A stretch of DNA of 37,515 bases from Elusimicrobiota bacterium (GCA_016196755.1 JACPXC010000005.1:1-37515), one strand, 5' to 3'; shown: positions 11,732 through 20,230, counted from the first letter of the stretch. Notes: generated by a model from the letters alone, not told the origin. Numbers and translations are program-made.

Positions 11732-14700
11732 TTAGCGGCCCTTCCGAACGACGGGCGGCGCCTTGAGGAAGCTCTGGTACGCCTCGTAGTGGTATGCGTA
11801 GTTGGCGTCGAAGGACTCGCTCAGGGATTGGGTCAGGTTGAACTGCCTCAGCCTCTCGAGGCGTTGCTGGTACTCCGGCAGCGCCACGGACCACCAGTAC
11901 GTCCTATCCGTGCTGTATACCCCTGGGGGGAGCGTCGCGCCGGCCGGCAGCCTGTTGGGGGGAGGCTTTTTGGCCAACTCCGCGTTGTAGCGCCGTATGA
12001 CGCCGGTCGTCGTCACGTTCCGCGTGGCGGTGACGCCCAAGGCCTGTTGGATGAGGCCGGCGGTCTCTTTCGGCGCCAGCGGCGAGAATGCCAGGAAATA
12101 AAGGCGGAAAAAGACGGCGTCGCTTTCCCGGGCGTGCAGGACCGTCGAGAGCGAAGCCGCAGCAGTCTTGTCGCCGGAGGCCGCCGCGTCGATGAGGGCG
12201 TCGAGCGCGGCGTCGCGCACGACCCCCGCGTCGTCTTTGAGGCGGGGCTCGGAGGCCGGCGAGTTGACGATGCCCCATCCCGGGTAGGGATTCATCGGTG
12301 CATCGATCATCCTCGCTAGGGCGAGGATGAGGGCCTGCCGGACCTCGGGGACCGTCTCGGTCTTGAGCGCCGCGGTCAGCGCCTTCGGCGCCCCGGTGAA
12401 GAACGCGCGCTGGCCCTGGGCTGCCAAGGCGTCGGCCGCCGCTTTGCGCACCGCGGGGTCGCGCCGGGCATCGCTGGCCATGACGGTCAGGGCCTCGAGG
12501 GCTCTTTGCCGCTGGGAGACGAGCCGAGCGGTGGCGCCGGCCGCCAGCGCGGGCGAGGCGCGCAAGGCGGCGATGCCGCTCAACGCTTCCCGCGTCGCGG
12601 AGTTGTTCTGCATGGCGTTCAAGAGCACGCCGTCGCCGTCTGTGGCCGGCATGGCGAACAGCGCGGCGGCCGCCTGCTGGGCCAGCGGTCCGCCTTCGCG
12701 CCAGACGTCCTGCAGGACGAGGCGGGCCGGCATGGCCAGCGCCTTCTGCTTGTCGTTGAGCGCGACCCTCGCCTTATGGGCGGTCAGGTCCTTCTCAACG
12801 GTGGAGGGCCTGCCGCGCGTGTCCGTCGGAGGCCTCGGCGGGAAGCCCCTGGCGGAGTCGAGTCGGGCGTGCAGGGCCAATGCTACCCGCGCCCTGGCCG
12901 GCGAAGCCTTATCCTCGAGGATGGCCGACAACTCCGGCCAAGCCGCCCGGTCGTAGAGGGTGAGGGCCATCTGCGTCAGGACCTGTGGAGACAGGGTCCC
13001 GGCATTGAGATGTGCGATGAAGCCGCTTAAGATCGGCTCCCTCCGCTGTTCATAATAGCGCGCCAGTTCGCCGAGCGCGCTGACGGCGGCTAAGCGCTCG
13101 TCGTCGGTCTGGGCGGCGTCCGCGGCCAGGCGGCCCTCCATGAAGGCCAGGATCTCGTTGCGCTGCTGAAAAAGCGCCGCGCGTTCCTTCTTCTGCGTCT
13201 CGCCGTCGCCCGCTGGGCCCCACTTGGTCGCCATGAGTCCCAGGACGCGCAAGGCCCCCACGCGTTCCGCGAGGGTCGCTTGGCCGTCCACCGCCAAGGC
13301 CTTGAGCGATGCCACCTGCTCGGGGCTCAGGCTCTCCTTTTCGAGCCTCGCCATGATGTCGGCGGAGGTCGATCCGCGGCCGATCAAGACGCCCAGGACG
13401 GCGCGGCCTTTAGCCAGGGCCTCCGGAGCGGCGATGGGCATCGCCGTCGGAGAAACCGTCGGCGGCTTGGCCGGATCGATGGGCGCCTCGGCGGGGGGCG
13501 TCGGCTCCGGCTTGACCGGCTTCTTCGCGGCCCCGGGCACCGGGGGCTCTGTGCCGGTCGCGCGGGCCCAGTCGCGCTCGATCTTGGAGTCTCCGCGCTT
13601 TATGTAGAGCCGGCCCTGATGGTCGCGGTACGGGGCTTGGTTCGTCGTGGCCGCGGGTATTTGGGCCAGCAGGGCGACGGTGGGCGGGTCGCCGTCGTCC
13701 CTTCCCTTGTCGACGACGGCCAAGGCCTCGAAGTTCGCCTCGAAGTCGACCTCGCGCCGATGCGTCACCTTCCGTCCCGACTTCGTCGTGACCGGAGCGG
13801 GCAACGCCGTCTCCTCGATGCCCTTGGTGAGGTTGACGTCCTCGTAGGCGGTCAGAAGCTTGGACATGGGCGGCGGGCCGGCCTCCACGGCCACGGGCTG
13901 CACGAGGACCTTCCATTTCCTCCAGTTGGGATTGGCCCCGTCGTCTTCCGGGAGCGCGTCGCTGTGGAAGAACCACGCGCCTTCGACCTCGGCAGTCTTC
14001 ATCCCTTTCATGCGGTAGCCGACCGCCTCGTCGGGCTGTCCGGGCGCGCCGAAGCGGTAGATGATCTTGCCGTCCCAATAGTAGTCGCCGAGGGCGCGCA
14101 GCTCGGCGAGCTGCTTGGCGCGCTTGTCGACGTCCGTCTCCAGCACCGAGCGCATGGGATTGGCGATCCGGAAGGTGGTCGGGTCCTCCGAGACCGCGGG
14201 CCCGGCGGGGGCGGCCTTGATCCTGGGCGTTCCGGCGACATCGTCGGTCGTCCGCCTGTTGTTCTCCCAGAACACGCCGGGCACGTGCGCGGCGGCGAAG
14301 CCGCCGGCCCTATGCTTGGCCATGAACAAGGAGTCGGCCTTGGCCTTCTCGCCGAGCGCAGGGTTGGCCTTGAGGACGCTGTCGAGGTTGATGAGGGTGG
14401 TGAGCCGCCGACCGCCCGCCGCGTCTTCGACGTGCATGACGAAGGACGCGCCCGGGCCTTCCTTCGGCGGGACGGTGACGAACTGGTTCGGCGGCCGGTA
14501 CTCGTAGGTCAGGCCGTTGCTCCCGACGATCCGCACGCCGCCGAACTTCCCGTCCTCGAAGATGGCGGCGTGGCGCCCGCCGACGATGTGGGGGTTGGCG
14601 GAGAACAGTTGGAAGAACTCGTCCTTCTCGGGATTCCACGGCTCGCCGCCGTCGAGCTTGATCTGCGGGGCCAACGCGGCGTAGAAGCTTCGTTCCGCGT

Positions 14701-14884
14701 CGAGAGGCGTGGCGCCTGCGGTGGGCTTGAAGACCGAGCGCGCGGGCTTCTTCGAGGGCTCGGGCGGGACCTCGTAGACCGTGTAGCGGTCCTCCTCCGG
14801 GGCCGGTTCCTCCTCCGCGAAGGCCCATGGCGCCGCCGGCAGGAGCAGCGCCGTCAGGAGGAGCGAAGGGATCGGGGGCTTCAT
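11732..14884 (-). CDS. Large exported protein with helical-repeat C-terminal half
   Basis: A 1050-aa protein that I do not recognise. A signal peptide spans about residues 1-24 (ending PAAPWAFA). Residues about 25-460 contain mixed alpha/beta sequence with no known motif. A Pro-rich linker follows (KPEPTPPAEAPIDPAKPP). From about 480 onward it is Ala/Leu-rich and helical, with repeating segments such as ALRVLGLM, ALGELARYYEQR and AALDALIDAA that suggest HEAT- or ARM-like repeats. The start is ATG at 14884 with GAGGTG six bases upstream; a GTG nine bases further up lies inside that ribosome site and is rejected. It is first in a unit with the S51 peptidase (four bases apart). A periplasmic scaffold or binding role is plausible only by fold. 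Confidence 0.75.
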   Translation of the reverse strand: MKPPIPSLLLTALLLPAAPWAFAEEEPAPEEDRYTVYEVPPEPSKKPARSVFKPTAGATPLDAERSFYAALAPQIKLDGGEPWNPEKDEFFQLFSANPHIVGGRHAAIFEDGKFGGVRIVGSNGLTYEYRPPNQFVTVPPKEGPGASFVMHVEDAAGGRRLTTLINLDSVLKANPALGEKAKADSLFMAKHRAGGFAAAHVPGVFWENNRRTTDDVAGTPRIKAAPAGPAVSEDPTTFRIANPMRSVLETDVDKRAKQLAELRALGDYYWDGKIIYRFGAPGQPDEAVGYRMKGMKTAEVEGAWFFHSDALPEDDGANPNWRKWKVLVQPVAVEAGPPPMSKLLTAYEDVNLTKGIEETALPAPVTTKSGRKVTHRREVDFEANFEALAVVDKGRDDGDPPTVALLAQIPAATTNQAPYRDHQGRLYIKRGDSKIERDWARATGTEPPVPGAAKKPVKPEPTPPAEAPIDPAKPPTVSPTAMPIAAPEALAKGRAVLGVLIGRGSTSADIMARLEKESLSPEQVASLKALAVDGQATLAERVGALRVLGLMATKWGPAGDGETQKKERAALFQQRNEILAFMEGRLAADAAQTDDERLAAVSALGELARYYEQRREPILSGFIAHLNAGTLSPQVLTQMALTLYDRAAWPELSAILEDKASPARARVALALHARLDSARGFPPRPPTDTRGRPSTVEKDLTAHKARVALNDKQKALAMPARLVLQDVWREGGPLAQQAAAALFAMPATDGDGVLLNAMQNNSATREALSGIAALRASPALAAGATARLVSQRQRALEALTVMASDARRDPAVRKAAADALAAQGQRAFFTGAPKALTAALKTETVPEVRQALILALARMIDAPMNPYPGWGIVNSPASEPRLKDDAGVVRDAALDALIDAAASGDKTAAASLSTVLHARESDAVFFRLYFLAFSPLAPKETAGLIQQALGVTATRNVTTTGVIRRYNAELAKKPPPNRLPAGATLPPGVYSTDRTYWWSVALPEYQQRLERLRQFNLTQSLSESFDANYAYHYEAYQSFLKAPPVVRKGR

Positions 14885-14931
14885 GATGAGCACCTCAAAA
14901 TCAGTCTAGCCGGAAGTCGCCGCCCTGCAAA
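14885..14931 (-). promoter_or_regulatory. Promoter and Shine-Dalgarno of the 1050-aa gene
   Basis: GAGGTG (14896-14891) is a clear ribosome site before the ATG at 14884. TAGACT (14908-14903) with TTTGCA (14931-14926) 17 bases upstream is a plausible promoter giving a leader of about a dozen bases. Confidence 0.45.
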
Positions 14932-14959
14932 CCGTCCTTCGTCCCTTCGCCGGGGGCCC

Positions 14960-15427
14960 CTAGGGCCCACGTTTTGAAACCCGGCGGCAGGAGGGCCCCA
15001 GGACGAAGCGCTCCCAGCCGTCGGCCTTCTGGACCTCCGCCGAGGTCACCTTCCACTTGCCTTTGGCCTCGGCGGCCTCGAAAGCCAGGTCGACCGGCCC
15101 GCCGGCGGCGTTGGCGAATTCCACGATGGCGCATTGGCGCTTCAGCCCGACGGACTGGCGCGAGGCCTCGCGGATCTTCAGGAATTTGAGCTCCCAGCGG
15201 GCCCCGGACGAGTCGTCTTTGAATTGGAACATGCCCGGGCGAGCGGCCTTGCGCGCGGCGATATAGTCCATCACGGCGCGGCGGAAGGCCTCGCCGGGAG
15301 GCGGCAGGTCTTCGGAGTCGTCCATCATGGGGGCGGCGGGCATCGCCCGGGGCTTGCGGGCCAGGGCGGCCCAGGCGTGGAGGCTTAGGAGCAGGGCGGC
15401 GGTCAGAATCAGCGCGGGGCGGCGCAT
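14960..15427 (-). CDS. Small exported protein of unknown function
   Basis: A 155-aa protein with a signal peptide (MRRPALILTAALLLSLHAWAAL). The mature part has one helical stretch (GEAFRRAVMDYIAARKA) followed by beta-rich sequence with two cysteines (RQCAIVEFANAAGG and GPSCRRVS), which could form a disulfide outside the cytoplasm. The size and pattern resemble small exported domains that fold like NTF2 or cystatin, but no family is claimed. It has its own strong promoter, whose -35 overlaps the stop codon of the upstream gene on the same strand. Confidence 0.65.
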   Translation of the reverse strand: MRRPALILTAALLLSLHAWAALARKPRAMPAAPMMDDSEDLPPPGEAFRRAVMDYIAARKAARPGMFQFKDDSSGARWELKFLKIREASRQSVGLKRQCAIVEFANAAGGPVDLAFEAAEAKGKWKVTSAEVQKADGWERFVLGPSCRRVSKRGP

Positions 15428-15462
15428 TTGAAAAGGCTAGCCGGATACCTAAGGGGCGTCAA
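15428..15462 (-). promoter_or_regulatory. Predicted leaderless promoter, near-consensus
   Basis: TTGACG (15462-15457), 17 bases, TAGCCT (15439-15434), six bases, then the ATG at 15427. The -35 overlaps the stop of the upstream gene (15461-15459). No Shine-Dalgarno is present. Confidence 0.6.
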
Positions 15463-16400
15463 CGGTTTTTGGGCCGCGCGCCTTTCCCGAATTCCCGTAT
15501 CTGCTGGTCGCGCTGGGAGCCCTCGCCGATCTTGAGCTCGCCCTCGGGGACCGAAGGCACGCCGGGCTTGGCCACGCTCCCCGCTCCGCCGCTCTTGGAG
15601 TCGGTCTTGGGATTGGGCGGGGGCGCTTCGATGTTGAGGTCCTTGGCCAGGTCGGTCAGAGGCTTGAGGTCGGAGCCCGGCTTGACCACCTCGGCCAGGA
15701 CGGTCCCCATCTGGGGGATGACCGACGCGGAGAGCTCGGCGGCGAGGCCCACCACCTTCTTGTCCTCGGTGAAGAAGCGCTTCATCTCGTCGTAGAGCGG
15801 CTTGGGCGGCTTCTCCTTCATGGCTTCGCGGATCATCGCCGTGGTCACGCGCCAGACCTGGGGGTCGGTGGCGTATTTCTTGATGGTCTTGCGCACCTCG
15901 GGCAGGGCGATGGTGTCGTGGGCGAAGGCGTAGGCGTCCTTGTCCTGAAGGTAGCGCCTGCGCACCGCCATGTAGCGCGGCAGCGAGCCGAAGGCCCGGT
16001 CGACCTCGCGCACGACCGGCTCCTCCTTGTAATAGCGCCGGGTGATCTTGGTGAGCCGCTTGAGCTCGATCTCGACGAGCCTGTTATAGGCCCGCGGGCC
16101 GCCGCCTGGACGGAGGACCGGGATGTCGGCCCCGTTGGGAGACTCCGGGCCGTGGGGCGGGGGCGGGGCTTCCGGGACCAGGCCGGCCAGACCCGGCCCA
16201 CCGCGCTCGGCGAGTTCGCGCTCGGCCAGCGAGACATAGCCGGGCTCGCCGGCCGCCGGCGCCGACGGCCGGGCCGGGTCGACGAGGATCGACGATGCCT
16301 TATCCTCGGGCGGCTTGCGGAAGGTCAGCCACAGGAGGAAGGCCGACAGCACGGCGAAGGGCAGGACGTCGAGGTACCAGTGCCGCTTTGGAGGCTTCAT
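15459..16400 (-). CDS. Membrane-anchored protein of unknown function
   Basis: A 313-aa protein with a short basic N-terminus (MKPPKRHWY) and one membrane helix at about residues 10-27 (LDVLPFAVLSAFLLWLTF), so the bulk lies outside the cytoplasmic membrane. A Pro/Gly-rich linker (about 40-100) precedes a basic helical domain (about 105-240: LVEIELKRLTKITRRYY, RYMAVRRRYLQDKDAY), and the end is Gly/Pro/Ser-rich. I do not recognise it. The start overlaps the stop of the MOSC gene by four bases (ATGA), so it is translated from the MOSC transcript. The frame runs further upstream but through the MOSC gene. Confidence 0.68.
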   Translation of the reverse strand: MKPPKRHWYLDVLPFAVLSAFLLWLTFRKPPEDKASSILVDPARPSAPAAGEPGYVSLAERELAERGGPGLAGLVPEAPPPPHGPESPNGADIPVLRPGGGPRAYNRLVEIELKRLTKITRRYYKEEPVVREVDRAFGSLPRYMAVRRRYLQDKDAYAFAHDTIALPEVRKTIKKYATDPQVWRVTTAMIREAMKEKPPKPLYDEMKRFFTEDKKVVGLAAELSASVIPQMGTVLAEVVKPGSDLKPLTDLAKDLNIEAPPPNPKTDSKSGGAGSVAKPGVPSVPEGELKIGEGSQRDQQIREFGKGARPKNR

Positions 16401-17191
16401 GCCGCCTCCAGCGTGTCGCCGACCGAGAGTCTGGCGGGTCCTTCCGGGACGAGGTTGACGCCGAAGAGCACGCGCCCTTGGTCGTCGCGGCGGAAGGCGG
16501 CCAGGGTGCGCAGGGGCTCGGGGCCGGTCTCGGCGGTCTTGGGGTCGACCGTCGTGATGGCGCAGCGCGAGCAGGGCTTCACGGCCCGCAGAGTCAGGGC
16601 CCCGGAGCGCAGGGACCGCCAGGAGTCCTCCGCCCAGGGAGCCCCTCCGCGGACGACGATGTTGGGGCGGAAGCGTTCGACCTCGAAGGTTCGGCCCGCG
16701 CGCCGGCCCAGGTCGGCCAGCGACTCCTCGCTGGCGGCCAACAGCGGGAAGCCATCGGCGAAGGCCGTCCATTCGCCGGGTTTGGAACGCTCGGGGTCGA
16801 GCGGGCGGCGGAAGTCGGGGTCGACGCGCACCAGCCGGCACGGCTCGCCGAGGAAGCCCGACAGCCAGGCCGCGGCCGCGTCGCCCTCGTCGAGGGCCCG
16901 GCAGGCGTCGTCCCAGACCGTTGCTTCCACTCGTGCGCGCCCTGCGCGTTCGAAGAGGACTGAGAGCGGGGACAGGCCGGGGGCGCTAAGGGTCAGCGCG
17001 TCCGGCGAGAGGGCGGTCTTGACGAGGCACATGCGCGGGAGCTTGCGCTGGCTGAGGAATAGGCCCTGCCCGTCGACCAGCATCCACTCGCGGTCGAAGC
17101 GCGGGCCGCGGGCGGTCAGCTCCAAGGCGGACTCCTCGAGGCCGGACAGCGACTTGACGGGGTAGCGGAAGAGCCGGCTCACGACGGCCAT
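16397..17191 (-). CDS. MOSC-domain protein, YcbX-like
   Basis: A 264-aa protein. The N-terminal beta-barrel (MOSC_N, about 1-110) opens with the typical LFRYPVKSLSGLEE and GPRFDREWMLVD. The C-terminal MOSC domain contains ERFRPNIVVRGG and KPCSRCAITTVDP, whose first cysteine is the expected molybdenum cofactor ligand. YcbX-type proteins reduce N-hydroxylated compounds with a reductase partner; an electron-donor domain is not fused here and no ferredoxin gene is adjacent. The start is placed at 17191, where a -10-like TACAAT sits six bases upstream, not at an alternative 12 residues earlier. Divergent from the prolyl iminopeptidase gene with only 34 bases between starts. Confidence 0.88.
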   Translation of the reverse strand: MAVVSRLFRYPVKSLSGLEESALELTARGPRFDREWMLVDGQGLFLSQRKLPRMCLVKTALSPDALTLSAPGLSPLSVLFERAGRARVEATVWDDACRALDEGDAAAAWLSGFLGEPCRLVRVDPDFRRPLDPERSKPGEWTAFADGFPLLAASEESLADLGRRAGRTFEVERFRPNIVVRGGAPWAEDSWRSLRSGALTLRAVKPCSRCAITTVDPKTAETGPEPLRTLAAFRRDDQGRVLFGVNLVPEGPARLSVGDTLEAA

Positions 17192-17203
17192 GGTCGCATT
17201 GTA
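17192..17203 (-). promoter_or_regulatory. Predicted leaderless -10 of the MOSC gene
   Basis: TACAAT (17203-17198) ends six bases before the ATG at 17191. The -35 region is weak and lies inside the start of the divergent gene. Confidence 0.45.
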
Positions 17204-17211
17204 CCCGTCAA

Positions 17212-17225
17212 TGCTAGAGTCCGCC
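17212..17225 (+). promoter_or_regulatory. Predicted leaderless extended -10 of the iminopeptidase gene
   Basis: TGCTAGAGT (17212-17220) fits an extended -10 (TG-n-TAnnnT) and ends five bases before the ATG at 17226. There is no Shine-Dalgarno. It is back to back with the MOSC promoter. Confidence 0.4.
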
Positions 17226-18182
17226 ATGGCCGTGCGCGAGCTCTATCCGGAGATAAAGCCCCACCGGACCGGGACGCTGAAGGTCTCGGACCTCCATACT
17301 GTCTATTGGGAGGAGTGCGGGAACCCGCGCGGCAAGCCGGTGGTCTTCCTGCACGGCGGTCCCGGCGGCGGGCTCGATCCCTCGCACCGGCGCTACTTCG
17401 ACCCCGCGCGCTGGCGCGTCATCCTCTTCGACCAGCGCGGCTGCGGCCGCTCGACGCCCTATGCCGAATTGCGCGAGAACACCACCTGGGACCTGGTGGC
17501 CGATATCGAGCGCCTGCGCGAGCGGGCGGGCGTGGAGGCCTGGACGGTCTTCGGCGGCTCCTGGGGCTCGACGCTGGCGCTGGCCTACGCCGAGACCCAT
17601 CCCGAGCGCGTGAAGGCGCTCATCCTGCGCGGCATCTTCACCCTCCGGCGCCGGGAGCTGCTCTGGTTCTACCAGGAAGGCACGAGCCTGCTCTTCCCCG
17701 AGGCCTTCAAGCCGTACCGGGACCATATCCCGGAGGCCGAGCGCGGCGACATGATGGCGGCCTACCACCGGCGGCTGACCTCGGAGGACCGCGAGGTCCG
17801 GCTGGCGGCGGCCCGTCTGTGGTCGGTCTGGGAGGGGGCGACCAGCAAGCTGCTGCCCGACCCGGGCTTCGCCGCCAGGTTCGGCGAGGACAAGCACGCC
17901 GAGGCTTTCGCCCGCATCGAGGCGCACTATTTCGTCAACCGCGGCTTCTTCAAAGAGGACGGCCAGCTCCTCAAGGACGCCCATCGCCTGCGCGGCATCC
18001 CGGGGGTCATCGTCCACGGCCGCTACGACGTGGTCTGCCCCTTCGAGACGGCCTGGCTCCTCAAGGAGGCCTGGCCCGAGGCGGAGCTCAAGGTCTCCGA
18101 CGCCTCCGGCCATGCGATGAGCGAGCCCGGCAACCGCACCGCCCTGCTCGACGCCACCGACCGTTTCGCGGAGGTCCCTTGA
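17226..18182 (+). CDS. pip: Prolyl iminopeptidase (S33 alpha/beta hydrolase)
   Basis: A 318-aa enzyme that releases N-terminal proline from peptides. It opens with the family's YPEIKPHRTGTLKVSDLHTVYWE and HGGPGGG oxyanion segment, has the DQRGCGRSTP block, nucleophile S112 in FGGSWGSTLALAYA, the acid D in VHGRYDVVCP and the histidine in DASGHAMSEP. Full length for the family, cytoplasmic. An upstream in-frame ATG at 17211 falls within the predicted -10, so 17226 is preferred. The next gene begins with a TTG that overlaps its TGA stop. Confidence 0.95.
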   Translation: MAVRELYPEIKPHRTGTLKVSDLHTVYWEECGNPRGKPVVFLHGGPGGGLDPSHRRYFDPARWRVILFDQRGCGRSTPYAELRENTTWDLVADIERLRERAGVEAWTVFGGSWGSTLALAYAETHPERVKALILRGIFTLRRRELLWFYQEGTSLLFPEAFKPYRDHIPEAERGDMMAAYHRRLTSEDREVRLAAARLWSVWEGATSKLLPDPGFAARFGEDKHAEAFARIEAHYFVNRGFFKEDGQLLKDAHRLRGIPGVIVHGRYDVVCPFETAWLLKEAWPEAELKVSDASGHAMSEPGNRTALLDATDRFAEVP

Positions 18183-18508
18183 AGCCCGCCACCTACGCCG
18201 AGTTCTGGCCGCTCTACCTGCGCGCGCACGCCGCGGAGGGCAACCGTATCCTGCACGCGGTCGGGACGCTGTGCGGCACCGGCATCTTCCTCGGCGGCGT
18301 CTGCCTGCTGCGCTGGACCTGGTGCCTGGGCGGGATCGCCGTCGGCTACGCCTTCGCCTGGGCGGGGCACTTCGGGGTCGAAGGCAACCGTCCCGCCACC
18401 TTCGGGCATCCCCTGTGGTCGTTCTACAGCGACTACCGGATGGTCTTCCAGCTGCTGCTCGGCACGCTCGAGGGCGAGCTGCGCAAGGCCGGCGTCCCGG
18501 ACTCCTAG
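18179..18508 (+). CDS. DUF962 (Mpo1-like) small membrane protein
   Basis: A 109-aa membrane protein starting at TTG (18179), which overlaps the preceding stop by four bases; GGAGG at 18170-18174, four bases before the TTG, supports this start. The sequence follows the DUF962 pattern: FWPLYLRAHAAEGNRILHAVGT near the start, two membrane helices, then GHFGVEGNRPATFGHPLWSFYSDYRM. The yeast homologue Mpo1 is a dioxygenase of 2-hydroxy fatty acids that uses iron held by such histidines; the bacterial role is unknown. Translationally coupled to the iminopeptidase. Its TAG stop shares the palindrome CTAG with the stop of the convergent pit gene. Confidence 0.85.
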   Translation: MKPATYAEFWPLYLRAHAAEGNRILHAVGTLCGTGIFLGGVCLLRWTWCLGGIAVGYAFAWAGHFGVEGNRPATFGHPLWSFYSDYRMVFQLLLGTLEGELRKAGVPDS

Positions 18509-19500
18509 AAGAAGCGACGCGCGATCAGATAGGTCAGCGCGGCCGTCACGGAGGCGCAGGGGATGGTGAGGACCCAGGCCCATACGATGCGGCCCGCCAC
18601 CCCCCAGCGCACCGCCGACACGCGGTGTACCGAGCCCACGCCGACGATCGCTCCCGTGATCGTGTGGGTGGTCGACACCGGGATGCCGCCCAGGGAGCAG
18701 AGCATGATGGCCACCCCGGCCCCGGTCTCGGCGCAGAACCCGCCGACGGGTTTGAGCTTGGTCACCTTGCTGCCCATGGTCTTGACGATCTTCCAGCCGC
18801 CCATCATCGTGCCCAGCGCGATGACGGCATGGCAGGACAGGATGACCCAGGTCGGCACGTAGAACGTGTCGCCGAGATAGCCGTTGGCGAAGAGCAGAAC
18901 GGCGATGATGCCCATGGTCTTCTGGGCGTCGTTGGCGCCGTGCGCGAGGCTGTAGAGCGCCGCCGAGAAGAGCTGGCCCACCCGGAAGAAGCCGTCGACC
19001 TGGGCCGGCGACTTGGCGCGGAACAGCCAGGCGACGCCGATCATGAGCAGCATGCCGAAGATGAGGCCCACGGTCGGCGAGACGAAGATGAAGGCTACGG
19101 TCAGGCCGAGCTTCTTATAGAGGAGGGCGTGCACGCCGCCTTTCATGTAGCCGGCGCCCAGCATGCCCCCGATGAGCGCGTGCGAGGAGCTGACCGGGAT
19201 GCCGAGGGCGATCGTGATCCAGCTCCATAGGCTGGCCCCGAGCAGGGCGCTGACGATGACGGCGTTGTCGATGACGGCGGGATCGAGCAAGCCCTTGCCG
19301 ATCGTGTTGGCCACGTGCACGCCGAAGCCGAAGGCCGCCACGAAGTTGAAGAACGCCGCCCAGACCACGGCCTTGCGCGGGGAGAGCACTCGCGTGGCCA
19401 CCACCGTGGCGATGGAGTTCGCCGCGTCATGCATCCCGTTGAGGAAGTCGAACAGGTAGGCGAAGGCGCAGATGACGAGGACGGCGTGGAACGGGTCCAC
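18505..19500 (-). CDS. pit: PiT-family inorganic phosphate transporter
   Basis: A 331-aa polytopic membrane protein of the low-affinity phosphate (metal-phosphate) symporter family. Both inverted PiT repeats are visible: FLNGMHDAANSIATVVATRVL with GIPVSSSHALIGG in the first half, and AHGANDAQKTMG with GIPVSTTHTITGAIVGVG in the second. Shorter than E. coli PitA because the central cytoplasmic loop is small. The start is GTG at 19500, one base after the stop of the DUF47 gene, so the two form one unit. A Pho-box-like repeat upstream of that unit and the adjacent PhoB/PhoR pair suggest induction by phosphate starvation, unlike the constitutive E. coli pitA. Confidence 0.95.
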   Translation of the reverse strand: MDPFHAVLVICAFAYLFDFLNGMHDAANSIATVVATRVLSPRKAVVWAAFFNFVAAFGFGVHVANTIGKGLLDPAVIDNAVIVSALLGASLWSWITIALGIPVSSSHALIGGMLGAGYMKGGVHALLYKKLGLTVAFIFVSPTVGLIFGMLLMIGVAWLFRAKSPAQVDGFFRVGQLFSAALYSLAHGANDAQKTMGIIAVLLFANGYLGDTFYVPTWVILSCHAVIALGTMMGGWKIVKTMGSKVTKLKPVGGFCAETGAGVAIMLCSLGGIPVSTTHTITGAIVGVGSVHRVSAVRWGVAGRIVWAWVLTIPCASVTAALTYLIARRFF

Positions 19501-19501
19501 C

Positions 19502-20125
19502 TCAGGCCTGCTTGACCAGGATCGACTCGATGATGTTCGCCACGTCCTCGCACTTGTCGATGGCGATCTCGATGCCTTCGTAGATCTCCTTCCACTTGAT
19601 GACCTGGAGGGCGTCGGGCGTGCCGTGGAAGAGCTTGCCGATGGCGTTCTCGAGCAGACGGTCCCCGGCGTTCTCGAGGCGGTTGATCTCGATGCAGTAG
19701 TCGAGCACGCGGCGGGTCTTGCCGGGGTCGCGCAGGCCCGTGACGGCCTTGAGCACCGCCTCGGTGGCGTTCCAGAGCGTCTCGCTGAGCGCCACCAGCT
19801 CGGGAGTGGTCTTCTCGATGTGGAAGAGCTGCATGCGCGTGGCGATCGACTGCACCAGGTCGACGACGTCGTCGAGCTCGCTGGCCAGCTCGTGGATGTC
19901 CTCGCGGTCGAACGGGGTGATGAAGGAGCGGTTGAGCTTGTCGTAGACCTCGTGGGTCGTGATGTCCGACTCGTGCTCGATCTCCTGGAGGCGCCGGAAG
20001 CGCTCGGGCTCGAGCGACCAGGACTGGACCATGTCGAAGAACAGCTTGGCGGCCGTCACGTTGTTGGCGGCTTGGACCTCGAAGAGGTCGAAGAACTTGT
20101 CTTCACGCGGCATCAGTCCGAACAT
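19502..20125 (-). CDS. DUF47 (PhoU-like) Pit accessory protein
   Basis: A 207-aa all-helical PhoU-like protein of the DUF47/TIGR00153 family. Visible traits are FFDLFEVQAANNV near the start, EIEHESDITTHEVYDKLNRSFITPFDREDIHEL with its metal-binding acidic residues, and DYCIEINRLENAGDRLL. Such proteins are regularly encoded with Pit transporters and are thought to control phosphate uptake by them. The ATG at 20125 has GGGAGG six to seven bases upstream. It is first in the unit and pit follows after one base. The gene lies 97 bases from the histidine kinase stop. Confidence 0.93.
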   Translation of the reverse strand: MFGLMPREDKFFDLFEVQAANNVTAAKLFFDMVQSWSLEPERFRRLQEIEHESDITTHEVYDKLNRSFITPFDREDIHELASELDDVVDLVQSIATRMQLFHIEKTTPELVALSETLWNATEAVLKAVTGLRDPGKTRRVLDYCIEINRLENAGDRLLENAIGKLFHGTPDALQVIKWKEIYEGIEIAIDKCEDVANIIESILVKQA

Positions 20126-20201
20126 GGTCAGCCTCCCTGGGCGGCGGACAGATGCTAGCAGGGGCCGCGGCCGGGACCCATAGGACCGGGATGGGCCGCG
20201 T

Positions 20202-20230
20202 GTGACGGCGGCGTGACAGCGGCTAGACGG
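20202..20230 (-). promoter_or_regulatory. Pho-box-like 11-base tandem repeats
   Basis: On the minus strand CTGTCAC (20219-20213), spacer GCCG and CCGTCAC (20208-20202) reproduce the 7-4-7 layout of the E. coli Pho box (two CTGTCAT-like heptamers 11 bases apart). A third, weaker unit CCGTCTA (20230-20224), again with spacer GCCG, is in the same 11-base phase and covers the kinase stop codon. The site ends 76 bases before the DUF47 start codon and is the likely binding site for the adjacent PhoB-like regulator. A clear -10 downstream of it was not found. Confidence 0.6.

Noticed and set aside
14951-14967. GC-rich palindrome after the 155-aa gene as terminator
   Set aside because: No T-run follows on the gene's strand and the bases overlap the stop codon.
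13280-14977. 565-residue open frame on the plus strand
   Set aside because: Antisense shadow of the 1050-aa exported protein; Arg/Gly-rich without recognisable domains.
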